Positions 52,701 through 64,000 of a stretch of 64,000 bases of DNA are shown here, piece by piece. Below the pieces are notes generated by a model, which worked only from the letters and a program-made list of their open reading frames with translations, had not been told where the DNA came from and ran no database searches. Position 1 is the first letter of the stretch; each line of letters opens with the position of its first letter. Position numbers and translations under genes: made by a program. Source of the DNA: Bugula neritina (lineage: Eukaryota; Bryozoa; Gymnolaemata; Cheilostomatida; Bugulidae); contig OZ037767.1 of the NCBI GenBank assembly GCA_964035545.1, forward strand, positions 28,997,628 to 29,061,627, in the 5' to 3' direction.

Positions 52701-55677
52701 AATAACAATGTTTACAAAGCTGTATGAACCTTAGTCTAGTTAACATGTTCAGTATAGTCACGATTAATCCAGTTCTGAATTTGTGAGATAAAAAACTTAT
52801 TGTTTAGTAAAATACATGAGTTTCGCTGCACAACCACAGTGCAGTCAGTGTTTGAGGCTTACAGCTATAAGACATATTTTGTACAAATAATAGTTTAGTT
52901 GTTGCTACATGATTAGTTTTCAACATAAAACATGTTTGCATTTTCTAGCTGATAGAGCAAGTTCATCATACAGCATGAAATGTTGATTGCCATTTACTAA
53001 AATATGAGCTCAACTTCTAATCTCCTTCTGGTATCAGGAAGTAAAAAATTTGGCTATGGTTAGAGAAAACTAAACAAATTCCAGTCATTGATTGTTATTG
53101 TTTTTAAGGAAGAGAACTGTTGACCTTTCAAGGACAGCCAACTTTTCATCCTTGCAACACTTGTTAAAGTTCGGCAGCATTTTCGTCTAGCTGTGCATAA
53201 ACATACAGCTTTGGCATGAAAGTACTAAAAATATGTTATTAAACCTGTGTTTGTATTACGTTTAACCTTCATATAATTATATTCATAGAATAGTTGAAAG
53301 TACATACGTACTTGTCACAATCTCCATGACTGCTCCAATGGTTACAACCAGTATTAGAAACCAGCTGTCCAATGAAAACCGACTGTGGCATCCCTTTTTC
53401 CAGCAGCATTGTCTCACCAGACTGTTTGTATATGACTCAGCTGAATAACAATATAATATAATAAAATAGAATATAGTATAATATAGTATAATATAATATA
53501 ATATAATATAATACAATATAATATAATATAATATAGTATAGTATAATATAATATAATACAATATAATATAATATAATATAATATAGTATAATATAATATA
53601 ATATAGTATAGTATAATATAATATAATAGAATATAATATAATACAAAATTATATAGTGCAATATATTATTGTTATATAATATAATATTAGTATAATATAA
53701 TATAATATTAGTATAATATAATATAATATTAGTATAATATAATATAATACAATATAAAATAGTATAGTATCTGGGCTTACATAGCATTATCTTATAATAA
53801 CTAACATAAAACAGTATGGCAATAATGGTATGATATAGTATGCTATAATGTTATTATATCAGTAGTAGAATGAAATATATTAAAGATCATTATTAGTAGT
53901 TGATCGTCTATATAATAATATAGGGAAATACAATCTACCTAATGTACAGTAGTTATTCAACAATACTACAACATAGTTATTGTAGATAGCATGCTAAATT
54001 TTCTAAATGATAAAATATTATACAACTAAAAATCCAGACGATTCAAGTTTAGTTCTGGCATTGAATTATGAAGTATAATATTAATTTTTTGACACAACTA
54101 ACCTGTCTGTCTAATTGCTATGGTTTTTCTATTTTTTGTAAAATTAATTAAGCTTATTAAAAATTGACCAGTACATTTAAACATAACTTGAAAACTTCAC
54201 AACAGTGTGCTCCATTCAGTTACATGATAATAAGTTAGAGTTTTAGAATCTAAAATTGGAACTCATCACTTAATGAATAATGCTGGTCGCATTAAATCTG
54301 ATAACAAGCAGCTACTGTTAGCTAACGACCTTTTATGTTAATTTACTATAATATATACCAGCATGTGCACGTGTTGATTTATCTTTGGTTATCTGTAACT
54401 TTGTGGTAAACTATATACTATGATAGGGCTTGGTATAACGTAATCTCTGGCCCCTTTATTGAACTAAGCAGGTGTATTTTAGCTATAGGCTTCATATCAT
54501 TGCTACACATAGCCTAGTACATTCAGGGGACGAGTGTAAGCAACAGTAGTAGTTTCTTAAACAATTTTTACAGATACGGACTTTATGCTTATTTTTCTGT
54601 GTAAAGAGTCAGGCAATATTACCAAAACTGTTAAACATGCTCATTTTCTAATTCATCGCTTTTCTTCCTCTCACCTAACAATAGTAATTCCTCAATGTAT
54701 TTAGTTAAACTGTTTTTAGTTACGAGTGTTCATATTATATGCTATATTGGTACAAACATAATGCAATGTAATAAAATAGAGGACTGGTTTATAGTAGAAG
54801 TAAACAGAAAATAAATCGAACCTCCATTACGTATTATCATGGTCAAACCTTACTCTGAATCAGTTACATACTTCTCACTACAGATTTAAATTAGAAAACT
54901 AAAAGCATTGAGTGCAAACCTAAAGGAAACTGGACAACGACTAGAAAGACTATCAAATTTTAACACTAGAACACACATTGGTTAGATATAGAGAAAATAT
55001 TACATCATTTGAACAGAGATTTTTCTAGCTGGCTGTGTTGTTAGATGATATGGCAATGCTTAGACACACATCTATGAGCTTATGAGGAAATAATGAGCAA
55101 AATAATTAATAATAAATAATAAATTTATCTGGTACATCTGAACCTTATTATCTAACAGCTGCTATAGCCATGTGGCAATAGAGCATCAACTTTTCTTGCC
55201 CAAATATTGGTTCCCAGTCTATAAAAATGGCTACAACTCTTGACAAGATACATGTAATTTTTAAAACTAATCAAACTAGCCATCATCGTCTTGTCAACAG
55301 TTGATTATAATTTATGTGATATATATAAGGATTTTGTAAACCATACTGCAGTTAGCTTTGAGAAAATCATGACTTTTAGCCATAATAATTAAATAAAAAA
55401 TAGAGTGAGGTCAATAAATAGGTCAATAGAAAATATAAATATAGAACTTACCTTTGCCGAGAGAAAAACAGAATGTAACTTTATGAAGAGAATTATAATA
55501 TAAAACTCACCTTTACAAAAATAATAATATAAAATTTACTTTTGCCCAGAAAAGGATAATATAAAACTCACCCTTGCTGAGAGAATGGTAATATGAACGC
55601 AGAGATGTTATAAGCCACCACAGAGAGAAGCAAATAAAGAATGTTCCAGGAGCAGCATGACCTAGCCAGGTTCCCAT
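49731..55677 (-). CDS. TMEM45 family membrane protein, copy B
   Basis: Six exons: 55677-55572, 53440-53312, 52431-52309, 51217-51031, 50470-50316 and 49897-49731. They join into 288 residues, close to vertebrate TMEM45A/B at about 275. Recognisable family features are the start MGTWLGHAAPGTFFICFSLW, the hydrophobic segment LVLFRFHLHGRHEVDTHLHM with conserved His residues facing the membrane border, and LLQGTWFHQIGV followed by IFAWHMIGCLMG near the end. About seven hydrophobic segments are spread through the protein. The tail is short, acidic and His-rich (DNEDDHHK) and unlike that of copy A. TMEM45 proteins are multi-pass membrane proteins of poorly known function. The gene lies 3.5 kb from its paralogue, in the same orientation with identical intron phases, so it is a tandem duplication. 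Intron 4 carries a splice-acceptor minisatellite right at exon 5. Confidence 0.88.
50471..50752 (-). repeat. 24-bp minisatellite made of copies of the exon 5 splice acceptor
   Basis: About twelve units end at the exon 5 border of TMEM45 copy B. In gene orientation each has CATTGTATTGCAG|GTGCTA followed by TGAGT, that is, intron end, AG and the first bases of exon 5. Two units are 23-bp variants without CAG; three use TATCACAG. The two units nearest the exon (alternative exon starts 50494 and 50518) are in frame and open, and each would add the eight residues CYESLYCR. Confidence 0.93.
53441..53770. repeat. (ATAAT/ATAGT)n low-complexity block next to exon 2 of TMEM45 copy B
   Basis: About 330 bp of ataatata and atagtata units directly abut the exon 2 acceptor at 53440. 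Tyr/Ile/Leu-rich open frames across it are artefacts. Confidence 0.85.
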
Positions 55678-58600
55678 TGTTAGTAGATATCCCAGTGCTT
55701 TACTATGCAGCTATTCCGCCCAGCTTTTGCTACTGATCAGTAACACCATCGACATCTAAATGCTACTCACATCATTAAACATGCAGAAGAATTGCTTAGA
55801 CTAAGAGCTTCGTACCAATAGTGTATGGGCATGGTAATGACGCCCATCAATTGATAAATATGCAGCATGTAATAGTCATAAAACACTTATCTAAAAATAC
55901 AAAATCTAAACACCAATGCATAATAGCTGTACTCAATGCCACTAGCATAACCATTAGAATGTTTTAACACCAATGATGAATTATAATAGAAGATTGAAAG
56001 GCTTATGCTGCAAATGGAAGCCAATAATGGAAATAATGGTAGGCAAGCAGAGTTCTACAAACAACCGAATGTTTATCTAGACTGAGATCTAAAGCTATAT
56101 ATTTTACTCAATCATTAATTTCGTCTGCTGTATAACATAGCTTATACGTTGATTATAGTTGAAACCAGTATTGTGCATTGTAATTACTAAGTAAATAGAA
56201 GATAAATAATATTGGCAGTGCAGTAATATCCCTTACCAAATGCCGGTATGTCACGCAAACTCTGCAATGGGCAAAAGATTGGAAATAAATAAAAATGGCT
56301 GCTGAATGCACTTTTTAATCTTACAATGAATGAAGTAAATTAATTGATGCAGATTGTGCCTGCTCAGTAACTATAAACTGCAGCACAACTCTTAGAGGAA
56401 GTTTCATCACATGATGAGATTGTGCAAGAACATAACCATCATGCTGAGCAAAGTTTTTAACTTGCAAATAGGTTGAATCATAGGAAAATATGCTATGGTC
56501 AATTTTGATAAATTATGCATTCTTGATGAATATTTGTGTATTTTTTATATTACACTACTGATTAGATTAGTATGAGATGTGGTGTCATTGATCATATGAC
56601 TTGTGAAATAAATGGATATATTATAAGCTGTAGAGTCTATAGTATTACTGAACACTCATTCCCTTGAAATTAAAAAACTTGTTTACTATTACTATTACTA
56701 TTGTTGTATTCTTGAATGTTGTATTTCAAGATAAATTATTAAATGAATAAACACTGAATATAAATAAACCTCTGTCTTGCTTATACACTTTCCAGAAAAT
56801 GGCCATATATGCTATCACAGCAATAATAAAAGACTAGAAAAAGCATTAGATACACAACAAGCTAAGAAAGCTAGGAGAAATGTTTAGATACCAAGCTCTG
56901 CACAACAAGAGCTATTGTCACTAAGTTCTAGATACATAATATAGCGAGTTGACACCGTGTTCTAACATTACATTTCAGCGCATTGCTTTAGTTTGATATA
57001 ATCTATAATTCCTCCTAGTGTAGAAAGCTGCTTTCCCTGCATATCCTTGATCACTGGATTCTAGTTTTCTACATATGTCCTGTTTGATATTAATATATAT
57101 GTAATATTCAGCCTAATATGATGTTCTTACATGCTATTTGAGCAAAGGGTAGAATAGTACATAAAATTTCATTTAAATCTATTGATTTGTTCATTTACTT
57201 TTCCTGTCAAGATGCTTCCTTTATACTTTTACTAATAACATGTATTATTTTACTTCATTCTATGGCTTTCATCTTTGGCTTTGAAACTATAAATCTATCA
57301 ATATGCATGCCAATCGGCCAAATCACCAGCAGTTACAACACCTCAACACCTTAAATAGATGTAGTTTCTATTCACAGATGTTTGACAGTTATCAAAGTGT
57401 AAGTGTAAATAAAAGTAACCAGAAAGGATTACCAAGTGTAGCACTAGAGCTCTGTAGGATATCAAATATAACTCTCATTGTATTACATTATTACATATAG
57501 GTTACTGAATCAGCGTAAAGTATGTATAATGGATAATAGTTCAATATATTCGAATAATTAGCCTAACAATTATCTGCTCTGAACACTTAGGTATATTGTA
57601 TTACATATTATAGATAAATTTATGCTGACTGCAGGATATTTGCTTGCAATGCACATAATATTAATATGATATATTTACCTGTAACACTTTCACAGTTCAT
57701 TGTGTACATGTAACACACACTTACAGTTTATTGTGTACATGTAACACACACTTACAGTTTATTTACTTGTAACTCATACAGTTTATTTCCTGTAATCCAC
57801 ACTTATTTATTTACATATACACACTTACAGTAAATTTATATACAGTAGATCACACACTTGCATTGATTTACCTGTAATACACAAGTAGACACACCTGTAA
57901 AAGAATTTCCTTGTAATTATCATCACTTTACTTGCACAGAGGAACATAGACAAGCTTCATTAAACATGACATAATGGACATACAACATGTTCACTACACT
58001 GTAGTTGTTTATATACGGATTAGTGAACAGGGGTAGTAAATTTCCCCTGCATAGCATATAATATTGTGTAGTCTATTTTGGAACTTGCATGTAGTCGTAT
58101 AAGTAAGTGACTTCCCAATATGTTCCAATGTTTATGTGTTTAGAATGTAGGTAGGTGCAGTAATTGGGAAATTGGGAAATTTTCAACTCATGTCCCAAAC
58201 CAAAATTATTGGATAATTAAAGAACTTAGGCAATATTTACAATTTCTTTGTCACTGCACTTAAATTTATAGTAGGTGCGCACAAAATAGTTGAATATAGA
58301 TCAGGATATGAAAATACATCATCGATTAGCAAATACAAGATCATTCAATGTATTTTATTAAAAGATGAAACTAATGCATCTTGATTGACAGTAATTATAC
58401 ATGATGTTTATACAATGAAATATAATGGCCAATAAGTAGTAGCAAGCTTAAATACTTGTACAATACATGCCAGATATTCCTAATACTATGTATACTGGTG
58501 ACAAGGTTAATTTGCACAAATATATATATGCCTTGATTTAAGGTATAGAAAACCACATATAACTATTCCATAGAAAATAGACGCTTTTAGTAAATAGAAA

Positions 58601-59166
58601 CAGGACATTGATAGTCAATTAGAACATACAGTACGACATTGTTATATAGTAAGAGTAATGCAGACGGCCTGCTAAATACAGAATTTCAGCGGAACACGGT
58701 GTAATAGTTAATATACAGATATATGAGCTACACATCCGATTTTAGGTCAGAAGTTGACGAATAATTTCAAGAGAAATAAAATCAATATCCCGGTAACTCT
58801 GCAACCCGTACACCTAATCTTTCACTATAAGCAATGAGCTTTGCAAGAACAAAGTAAAGTACACGGTAGCTTTGCTATTGAATCAAACTGTAAAACAGCA
58901 ATTATACAAAATATCTGCACTTTAGGCACTGCTATAAGCCATAAAACAAAGTGCACACGAGTGTATATAAAATGAGGTGGTAAAAAGAAATATGAGTAAA
59001 ATATAAAGGTTAACTTAATACCGGTAACCAAATTAGTTCAAAAACAGGCGAATAGACCTGGCAAGAGTCTTAGAAACACTAGACATGTTTCCCACATCAC
59101 ATAGACTAAAGTACTAAATGGACTTATAGAAACTAACACAGTATAAATAGCTTGAGCTCTCAAACT
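55678..59166. other. Intergenic region between the two TMEM45 copies
   Basis: AT-rich, with no supportable gene. It should hold the copy B promoter and the copy A 3' UTR. Around 57690-57860 there is a degenerate repeat with cores cacttacagttta and tgtacatgtaacacac. Confidence 0.5.
57690..57860. repeat. Degenerate tandem repeat between the TMEM45 copies
   Basis: Units of about 34 bp with cores cacttacagtttattgtgt and acatgtaacacac become progressively shorter and more diverged. Confidence 0.6.
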
Positions 59167-62100
59167 TCACGGGGCTCCATTTTTATGGGAGGGTGCTGCG
59201 TACAACTCGTCTTCGTCAGCGGACCCTACGCTAGTGTAACCATTCATTATGGCAGACGTTTGAGAGTCGTCTACTCTTGACTTTTGTTCGCTGGCAGGAA
59301 GTAGCTGTATAGAATCATCGTTGCCGTAATCGCCCTGGCAACGCGGTGAGCAACACCAGTATACGAGACCATTGAGGATCAGCATCACTAAAATTCCAGT
59401 ACAACAGGTTATTGAGATATTCTACAGAGATACAAGGTATCTGTATGGATACAGCCCCTCCTCCCCCCCCCTCCACTACTTACAATAATTATACTGAATA
59501 TGCACGAGAAGGTAGAGAGCTCAAAACAAGACAGGAGAGAAAGAGAAGTTGATTACAGATTCCGTTTTCATGTCTAAAGATTCACCCTTCAATCTTAGTC
59601 TTTCCTTAGTAGAATTAATAAATTCAAACTCGCTTATTCAGAATCACTTAAGATACATATTCAAGTAAATCTACGCACCCATGAGACAGCCAATCATATG
59701 CCAGGCAAAGATCAAGGTCATCAACATTATACTTTCTGGGTTCTTGAGTTGCTCCTCTGTTAGTGCATATGGAGTGTACAGAGACACTCCTATCTGGTGG
59801 AACCACGTGCCTTGCAACAGGAAGCCATAAGACCTGTAAGAAAGGTACAAAGTGGATGCAGAAAGCACTGGTATAGTAAGTGTGAAGGGAGAAGTTTTCA
59901 CAGAGCTACTATATACAAACATGAGACATTATAATGAGCAGTGAAGGTACATAAGGCCATACCTGGCTAGCAGGGCATTTATACTGTGAGGATAGAGCCA
60001 CTCTGCAGACACAGCTATCATACAGCCGGCTATGGTGTATACCAGCAGCATGTGCATGTGGGTGTCTACATCCTCCCTGCCGTGTAGGTGGAACCGGAAC
60101 AGAACTAACTCTATGATGAGAGCTGCTAGCAGGATCATGTACTCTGAGCCTGGAGGTATGAAAACACAGCATACAGATATACTAACATACAGTGAAGTAT
60201 ACAATATATAGATATACTAACACACAGTGAAGTATACAATATATAGATATGCTAACACAGTGAAGTATATAATATATACATATGCTAACACACAGTGAAC
60301 ACTTACCTTTAGGCACAAACTGAAACTTATGGTGCACAAGGATAGAGACGAGGCCGACCAGACCAAAACTGATATACATAGTCAGGTGTTGACGATTCCC
60401 CATCACCACAAAGTTCTTTGTAGCCACACCTGTAAATACAGGTACAGTGGTTATGTGTCAAGATGGCGTAACGTAGAGTAATACATAGCATGGAAATATA
60501 CACTCTGTGCTATACAGTAATAGTATACACTTCTGACCAGCTAGTTGATAGATATCTATTCCCATGCCACACTATGACACTAAATCCATAGACCTACTAT
60601 ATCAAATTATGCCTTATAAGTTACAACTTGCATATTGGTGGAAGGCTTAGAGTGATTTATTAGGTTATTGTCCCTGTTTGTTAGATATTCTGTGTGTTTA
60701 ATAACAAGTCTTAGAGTAGTTTGACATTTAACTTTGCACACTCCACTAACCTAGTAAATACTGTAAACTATTTTTAATAGAACCAAAATCGTAAATCCTC
60801 ATAAAAATCTAATTTATAATATAAATATAACACATAAATATGTATGAATATATAAATATTGCCCGTGATATGACAAGGGTAGAAACACTCTAATATGGTT
60901 GGCAATGATTATACATTCATACAGAATAACCTCTAACTGGAGTGTATATAGGGTTACAGGATAGAATTAACATATACATATCCTTGTACCATCATATCGT
61001 GTGTTATTAAACCAGCAACTGGTTGTATTATTGCCTTTCCCATGATAGACAAGACTTGTACCACCAAACTGTATTATACTGGGTGCGACAGAGTAACAGC
61101 TACTTATGTAGTTTTATGAAGAGAAAACTATGCAGATGGTGTAATTCTACCACTTTTTAAAGATTTAATTGAATCAAAATCCATTGCCAGGAAAAAGACT
61201 ACTAAACAATGAGTTAAAGCAATGCCTTACTTTCAGGCTCACTTAAAATGTTATCAAAATATTTTTCTTTCGAAGTGAAAGCGATTTGTGTGACATTATG
61301 TTAACTTGTAAGCAGTATGTACGGCAGGAAAAAAAGAAGCAAGCTTATTGGTGGTAGAAGAACTCAAGTCTATGTAAATATGTTTAACAGAAAAATATTT
61401 AGCAGATGCAATTTATTTTAATAATCTACATTATTTCCTGTAAAGCTATGTCCTAATATTTATCTCAATCGATATAAATGACAAATATGCCCATGTATAA
61501 AACCAGAACACTAGTGTAAGCGAAGTACAAACATGTGAGTTGAATAAGTAGGACAGAGTGAATGTTGGCTCATTGTCACAACTCTAATCATGTGACACAC
61601 CCTCTAGTCACGCCAAAACTGATAAAGGAATGTCAAGGATCTTAATTCAACATGACCTTTGATCCTCCTGATCAACACTAGCGTATACTATAAAGCACTG
61701 AGATTTGATAAGACCTATGTAATAGTGAATGAGATAGAAGCGGTAGTTCATCAGTATTCCCACTGACTCAGACTTCTATTACTGGCGCTACAACTTTAGA
61801 AGTACATTACTTGTTGCTACTTCCATGATGACTCCCAAGGCAGCGACAAATATCAGCACCCAGTTGTCCAGAGGCAGTCTTCCAAAACATCCCGTCTTAC
61901 AACAGCAGTGTTTGACCAAACTGTTGACGTATTTCCGACCTGAACACACAAAGAGTTCATTGAATTAGTACTCAACACTATCTAGCTAGCCGGTCGGGAA
62001 ATTTTAAAAGTACTACTTGCAAATTATGAAAAAATCGCATAACATTTATCAAAACCTTCAGCACTAATTTCAAAGGAATGTTAAGGTGAATTAGTATAAC

Positions 62101-62744
62101 ATGCAGTAGTGAAGCACATATTTCATCATCATGATAACTTGGTAAACTCAAGGCTCAGCCTTGCTAGTCTAGGACTGAGCTAATATCACGGATTAGCAAG
62201 TTCCAAGGCCTGTTTATCAATTTAATATAAAAAAAAATGCTGCATGCAAAAGTTCAACATATTGTCCGCAAAAGCCATCCTAGCCCATGTTACAAGCGAT
62301 AAACTAAAGGTCTGTTTCTACCAACAAATTTGTAGAGATCATCCAGAAATTGGATACATAGGAATTACCAAGTGCAAAGAACAGTGCATTGGCAAAATAG
62401 GCTTCATAACATAGGACAATAAAAGTGCCATTTGAATGGGTTATGTAGGAATGATAACATAGTGCTACCTCTTACTTCAATGTTGATTAGAATTGCCAAA
62501 GTTGAGTATTATAACTACACAATAGCATGAGGTTTACTTTCTAAAGATCTTGAATAAGAACAACTATTAAATATGTTTATTGAGTGAGTATGGAGCATGA
62601 CCAATTGGTAACATCAACTAGTTCTACATCTTGATACTTACCTGAAGATTGTGAGTAGTAAGAGTGCATGGATCGCACCAGCCACCATAGAGAGAAACAG
62701 ATAAAGAAAGTGCCAGGAGCTGCATGACCTAGCCAAGTTCCCAT
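59167..62744 (-). CDS. TMEM45 family membrane protein, copy A
   Basis: Six exons: 62744-62642, 61939-61811, 60429-60307, 60149-59963, 59833-59679 and 59387-59167. They join into 305 residues with the same exon phases as copy B; exons 2-5 are also the same length. The start is MGTWLGHAAPGTFFICFSLW, identical to copy B. The middle has LVLFRFHLHGREDVDTHMHM and exon 5 has LLQGTWFHQIGVSLYTPY. The C-terminal tail is longer than in copy B, hydrophilic and cytosolic in appearance, with SSer-poor acidic text such as GSADEDELYAAP that includes a YAAP-like tyrosine motif. It is predicted to be a multi-pass membrane protein of the TMEM45 family. Its biochemical role cannot be deduced from sequence. All introns are GT-AG and the reading frame is intact. 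Confidence 0.9.
60155..60300 (-). repeat. Tandem repeat, about 35-42 bp x 4, filling TMEM45-A intron 3
   Basis: Units with core ttcactgtgtgttagtatat and tatattgtata begin within 10 nt of the exon 3 donor and make up almost the whole 157-bp intron. Confidence 0.85.
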
Positions 62745-64000
62745 GTTTCTGTCAATATTTCAACTATCTACAAAACATTACATGCTCTGTTTTCATATTC
62801 ATATCAGTTATCTAAAAGCACCAGAAGTTTGAAATATTTTCAATTTGATAAAATATGATAAACTCACAACAAATTTTCAAGTGATCTTTCTTAATTAATT
62901 ATATTCTATGGCTATAGCATACAGTCTTTACAAAAAAAATGATGAGTAGCCATTTAACATTAAGTGACCGAGTTAAGTCTGAGCGGCATTCATTAAAGTA
63001 ATTGCTGACTTGAAGTGCTCAAATTTCTTAATTTGACTTACTAAACTAATTGACTGAACTCAGTTTGAAAATGTTGATTGACTTGCCTTACACATTATCA
63101 TAGCTAAATTACATACATCATATTCAATAACATACTTTTTAATTTTTATTAATATCATTCACAATAACAAATAATTATATCTAATTCCATACATATTGAT
63201 ATAGCAAGAATAACATTTCTAAAAGTAAAAGTAACTTACTAGCTGCATGCAACTGCAAGTAATGCAGTACTAACTAACCTCTGCAACTATTATATTTAGT
63301 ATTAATTGTATGTGTTACTTTACACCAACATTACTTATACTATTACTATTAGTATTAGGCTTAGCAAAACTACTACGTCTACTGGTACTAGCTAATAATT
63401 ATAATTACCACACTGACAGTGACAGTTTAAGCCATTACGATTACGGATTAGGTATAGACTATAGACATAGTGATACTCATACTCGTACTGATTGGCTATC
63501 ATTATGAATACAGAATAGTAACAATTAACAATTACAAATACATTCACAATGATTATGAATAATTTTATTCACAATTACTATTAGTATTACTATTAGTATT
63601 AGTATTAGTATTACTATTAGTATTACTATAAGACTTAGTAACAAGTATAATATTTATAAAATACTAACTCTAAGTCAATAATAATTTTTCACTGGCAAAA
63701 AAGATAGCGAGTAATTATTGATACTTTAATAACAATAAAAATAAATAATAATCATAATGACAATGGCTAATGCAAATGTTGTCATTGATAATTACACCTT
63801 GAGCTACGAGCAGGTCTAATTTAGTAATAATTATAGCGATCAGTCATCGAGTCGGCTTCTCAAATGTGGCGTGTCCATTTCTTGCATTAGATAGCGCAAT
63901 CACTCACTCACCCATAATCAATATCTAGCGTGGCGACTTTAAGGCATAGAAAATCATTATGCCGCGTCTGTGCCGCGAGTTTTATATAAGTTATAGAGAG
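62745..64000. other. Right-edge region upstream of TMEM45 copy A
   Basis: It should contain the copy A promoter. It is AT-rich, with (attactattagt)n simple repeats around 63320-63370 and 63560-63640. No coding exon or RNA gene is seen. Composition becomes less AT-rich in the last 150 bp. Confidence 0.5.

Noticed and set aside
53283-53787. Ile/Leu/Tyr-rich frames next to TMEM45 copy B exon 2
   Set aside because: They arise from the ataat low-complexity block. Only 53440-53312 is exonic.

Overview
This is a window of an animal (metazoan) nuclear genome. Genes are split by many short, AT-rich introns with GT-AG borders. The gene set is animal-specific: a clan 2 cytochrome P450, TRAPPC10, two TMEM45 family proteins, a secreted EGF-array protein with an IgGFc-binding-type domain, and an actinoporin-like protein. 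No bacterial gene organisation is seen. An actinoporin-like gene next to a large secreted EGF/IgGFc-binding protein fits a marine invertebrate. A mollusc or other lophotrochozoan is plausible, but the sequence does not settle this.

Layout. 74-1925 (+): the last five exons of an unrecognised Ser-rich protein that runs in from the left edge. 4412-3209 (-): a two-exon actinoporin-like gene, tail to tail with it. 5302-7101: a non-autonomous PIF/Harbinger-like element containing about 1 kb of perfect (CA)n. 13537-8104 (-): a nine-exon P450 of 482 aa. 14.0-18.6 kb: gene-free, with several repeats and one long hairpin. 31914-18708 (-): a 17-exon secreted protein of 1,581 aa (signal peptide, chitin-binding-like module, EGF, about 20 eight-cysteine repeats, IgGFc-binding-type domain). 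48382-34178 (-): a 21-exon TRAPPC10 of 1,160 aa. 55677-49731 and 62744-59167 (-): tandem TMEM45 paralogues with six exons each and identical intron phases. I joined every exon by hand; intron phases agree throughout and each complete gene sums to a whole number of codons.

The genes do not form a functional cluster. P450 (endoplasmic reticulum) and TRAPPC10 (Golgi traffic) are housekeeping or metabolic. The actinoporin-like and EGF/IgGFc-binding proteins enter the secretory pathway. The TMEM45 pair is a local duplication.

The most unusual structural theme is that several intronic minisatellites are amplified copies of exon-intron borders. A 24-bp array in a TMEM45 intron carries a 3' splice site in most units. 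A roughly 32-bp array in TRAPPC10 intron 16 is built from the end of exon 16 plus its 5' splice site. Both borders of TRAPPC10 exon 11 are also tandemly duplicated. Also notable are the domain architecture of the large secreted protein, the actinoporin-like protein with a GPI-signal-like tail, and a sharply bounded, near-identical tract in TMEM45 exon 5 that suggests gene conversion.
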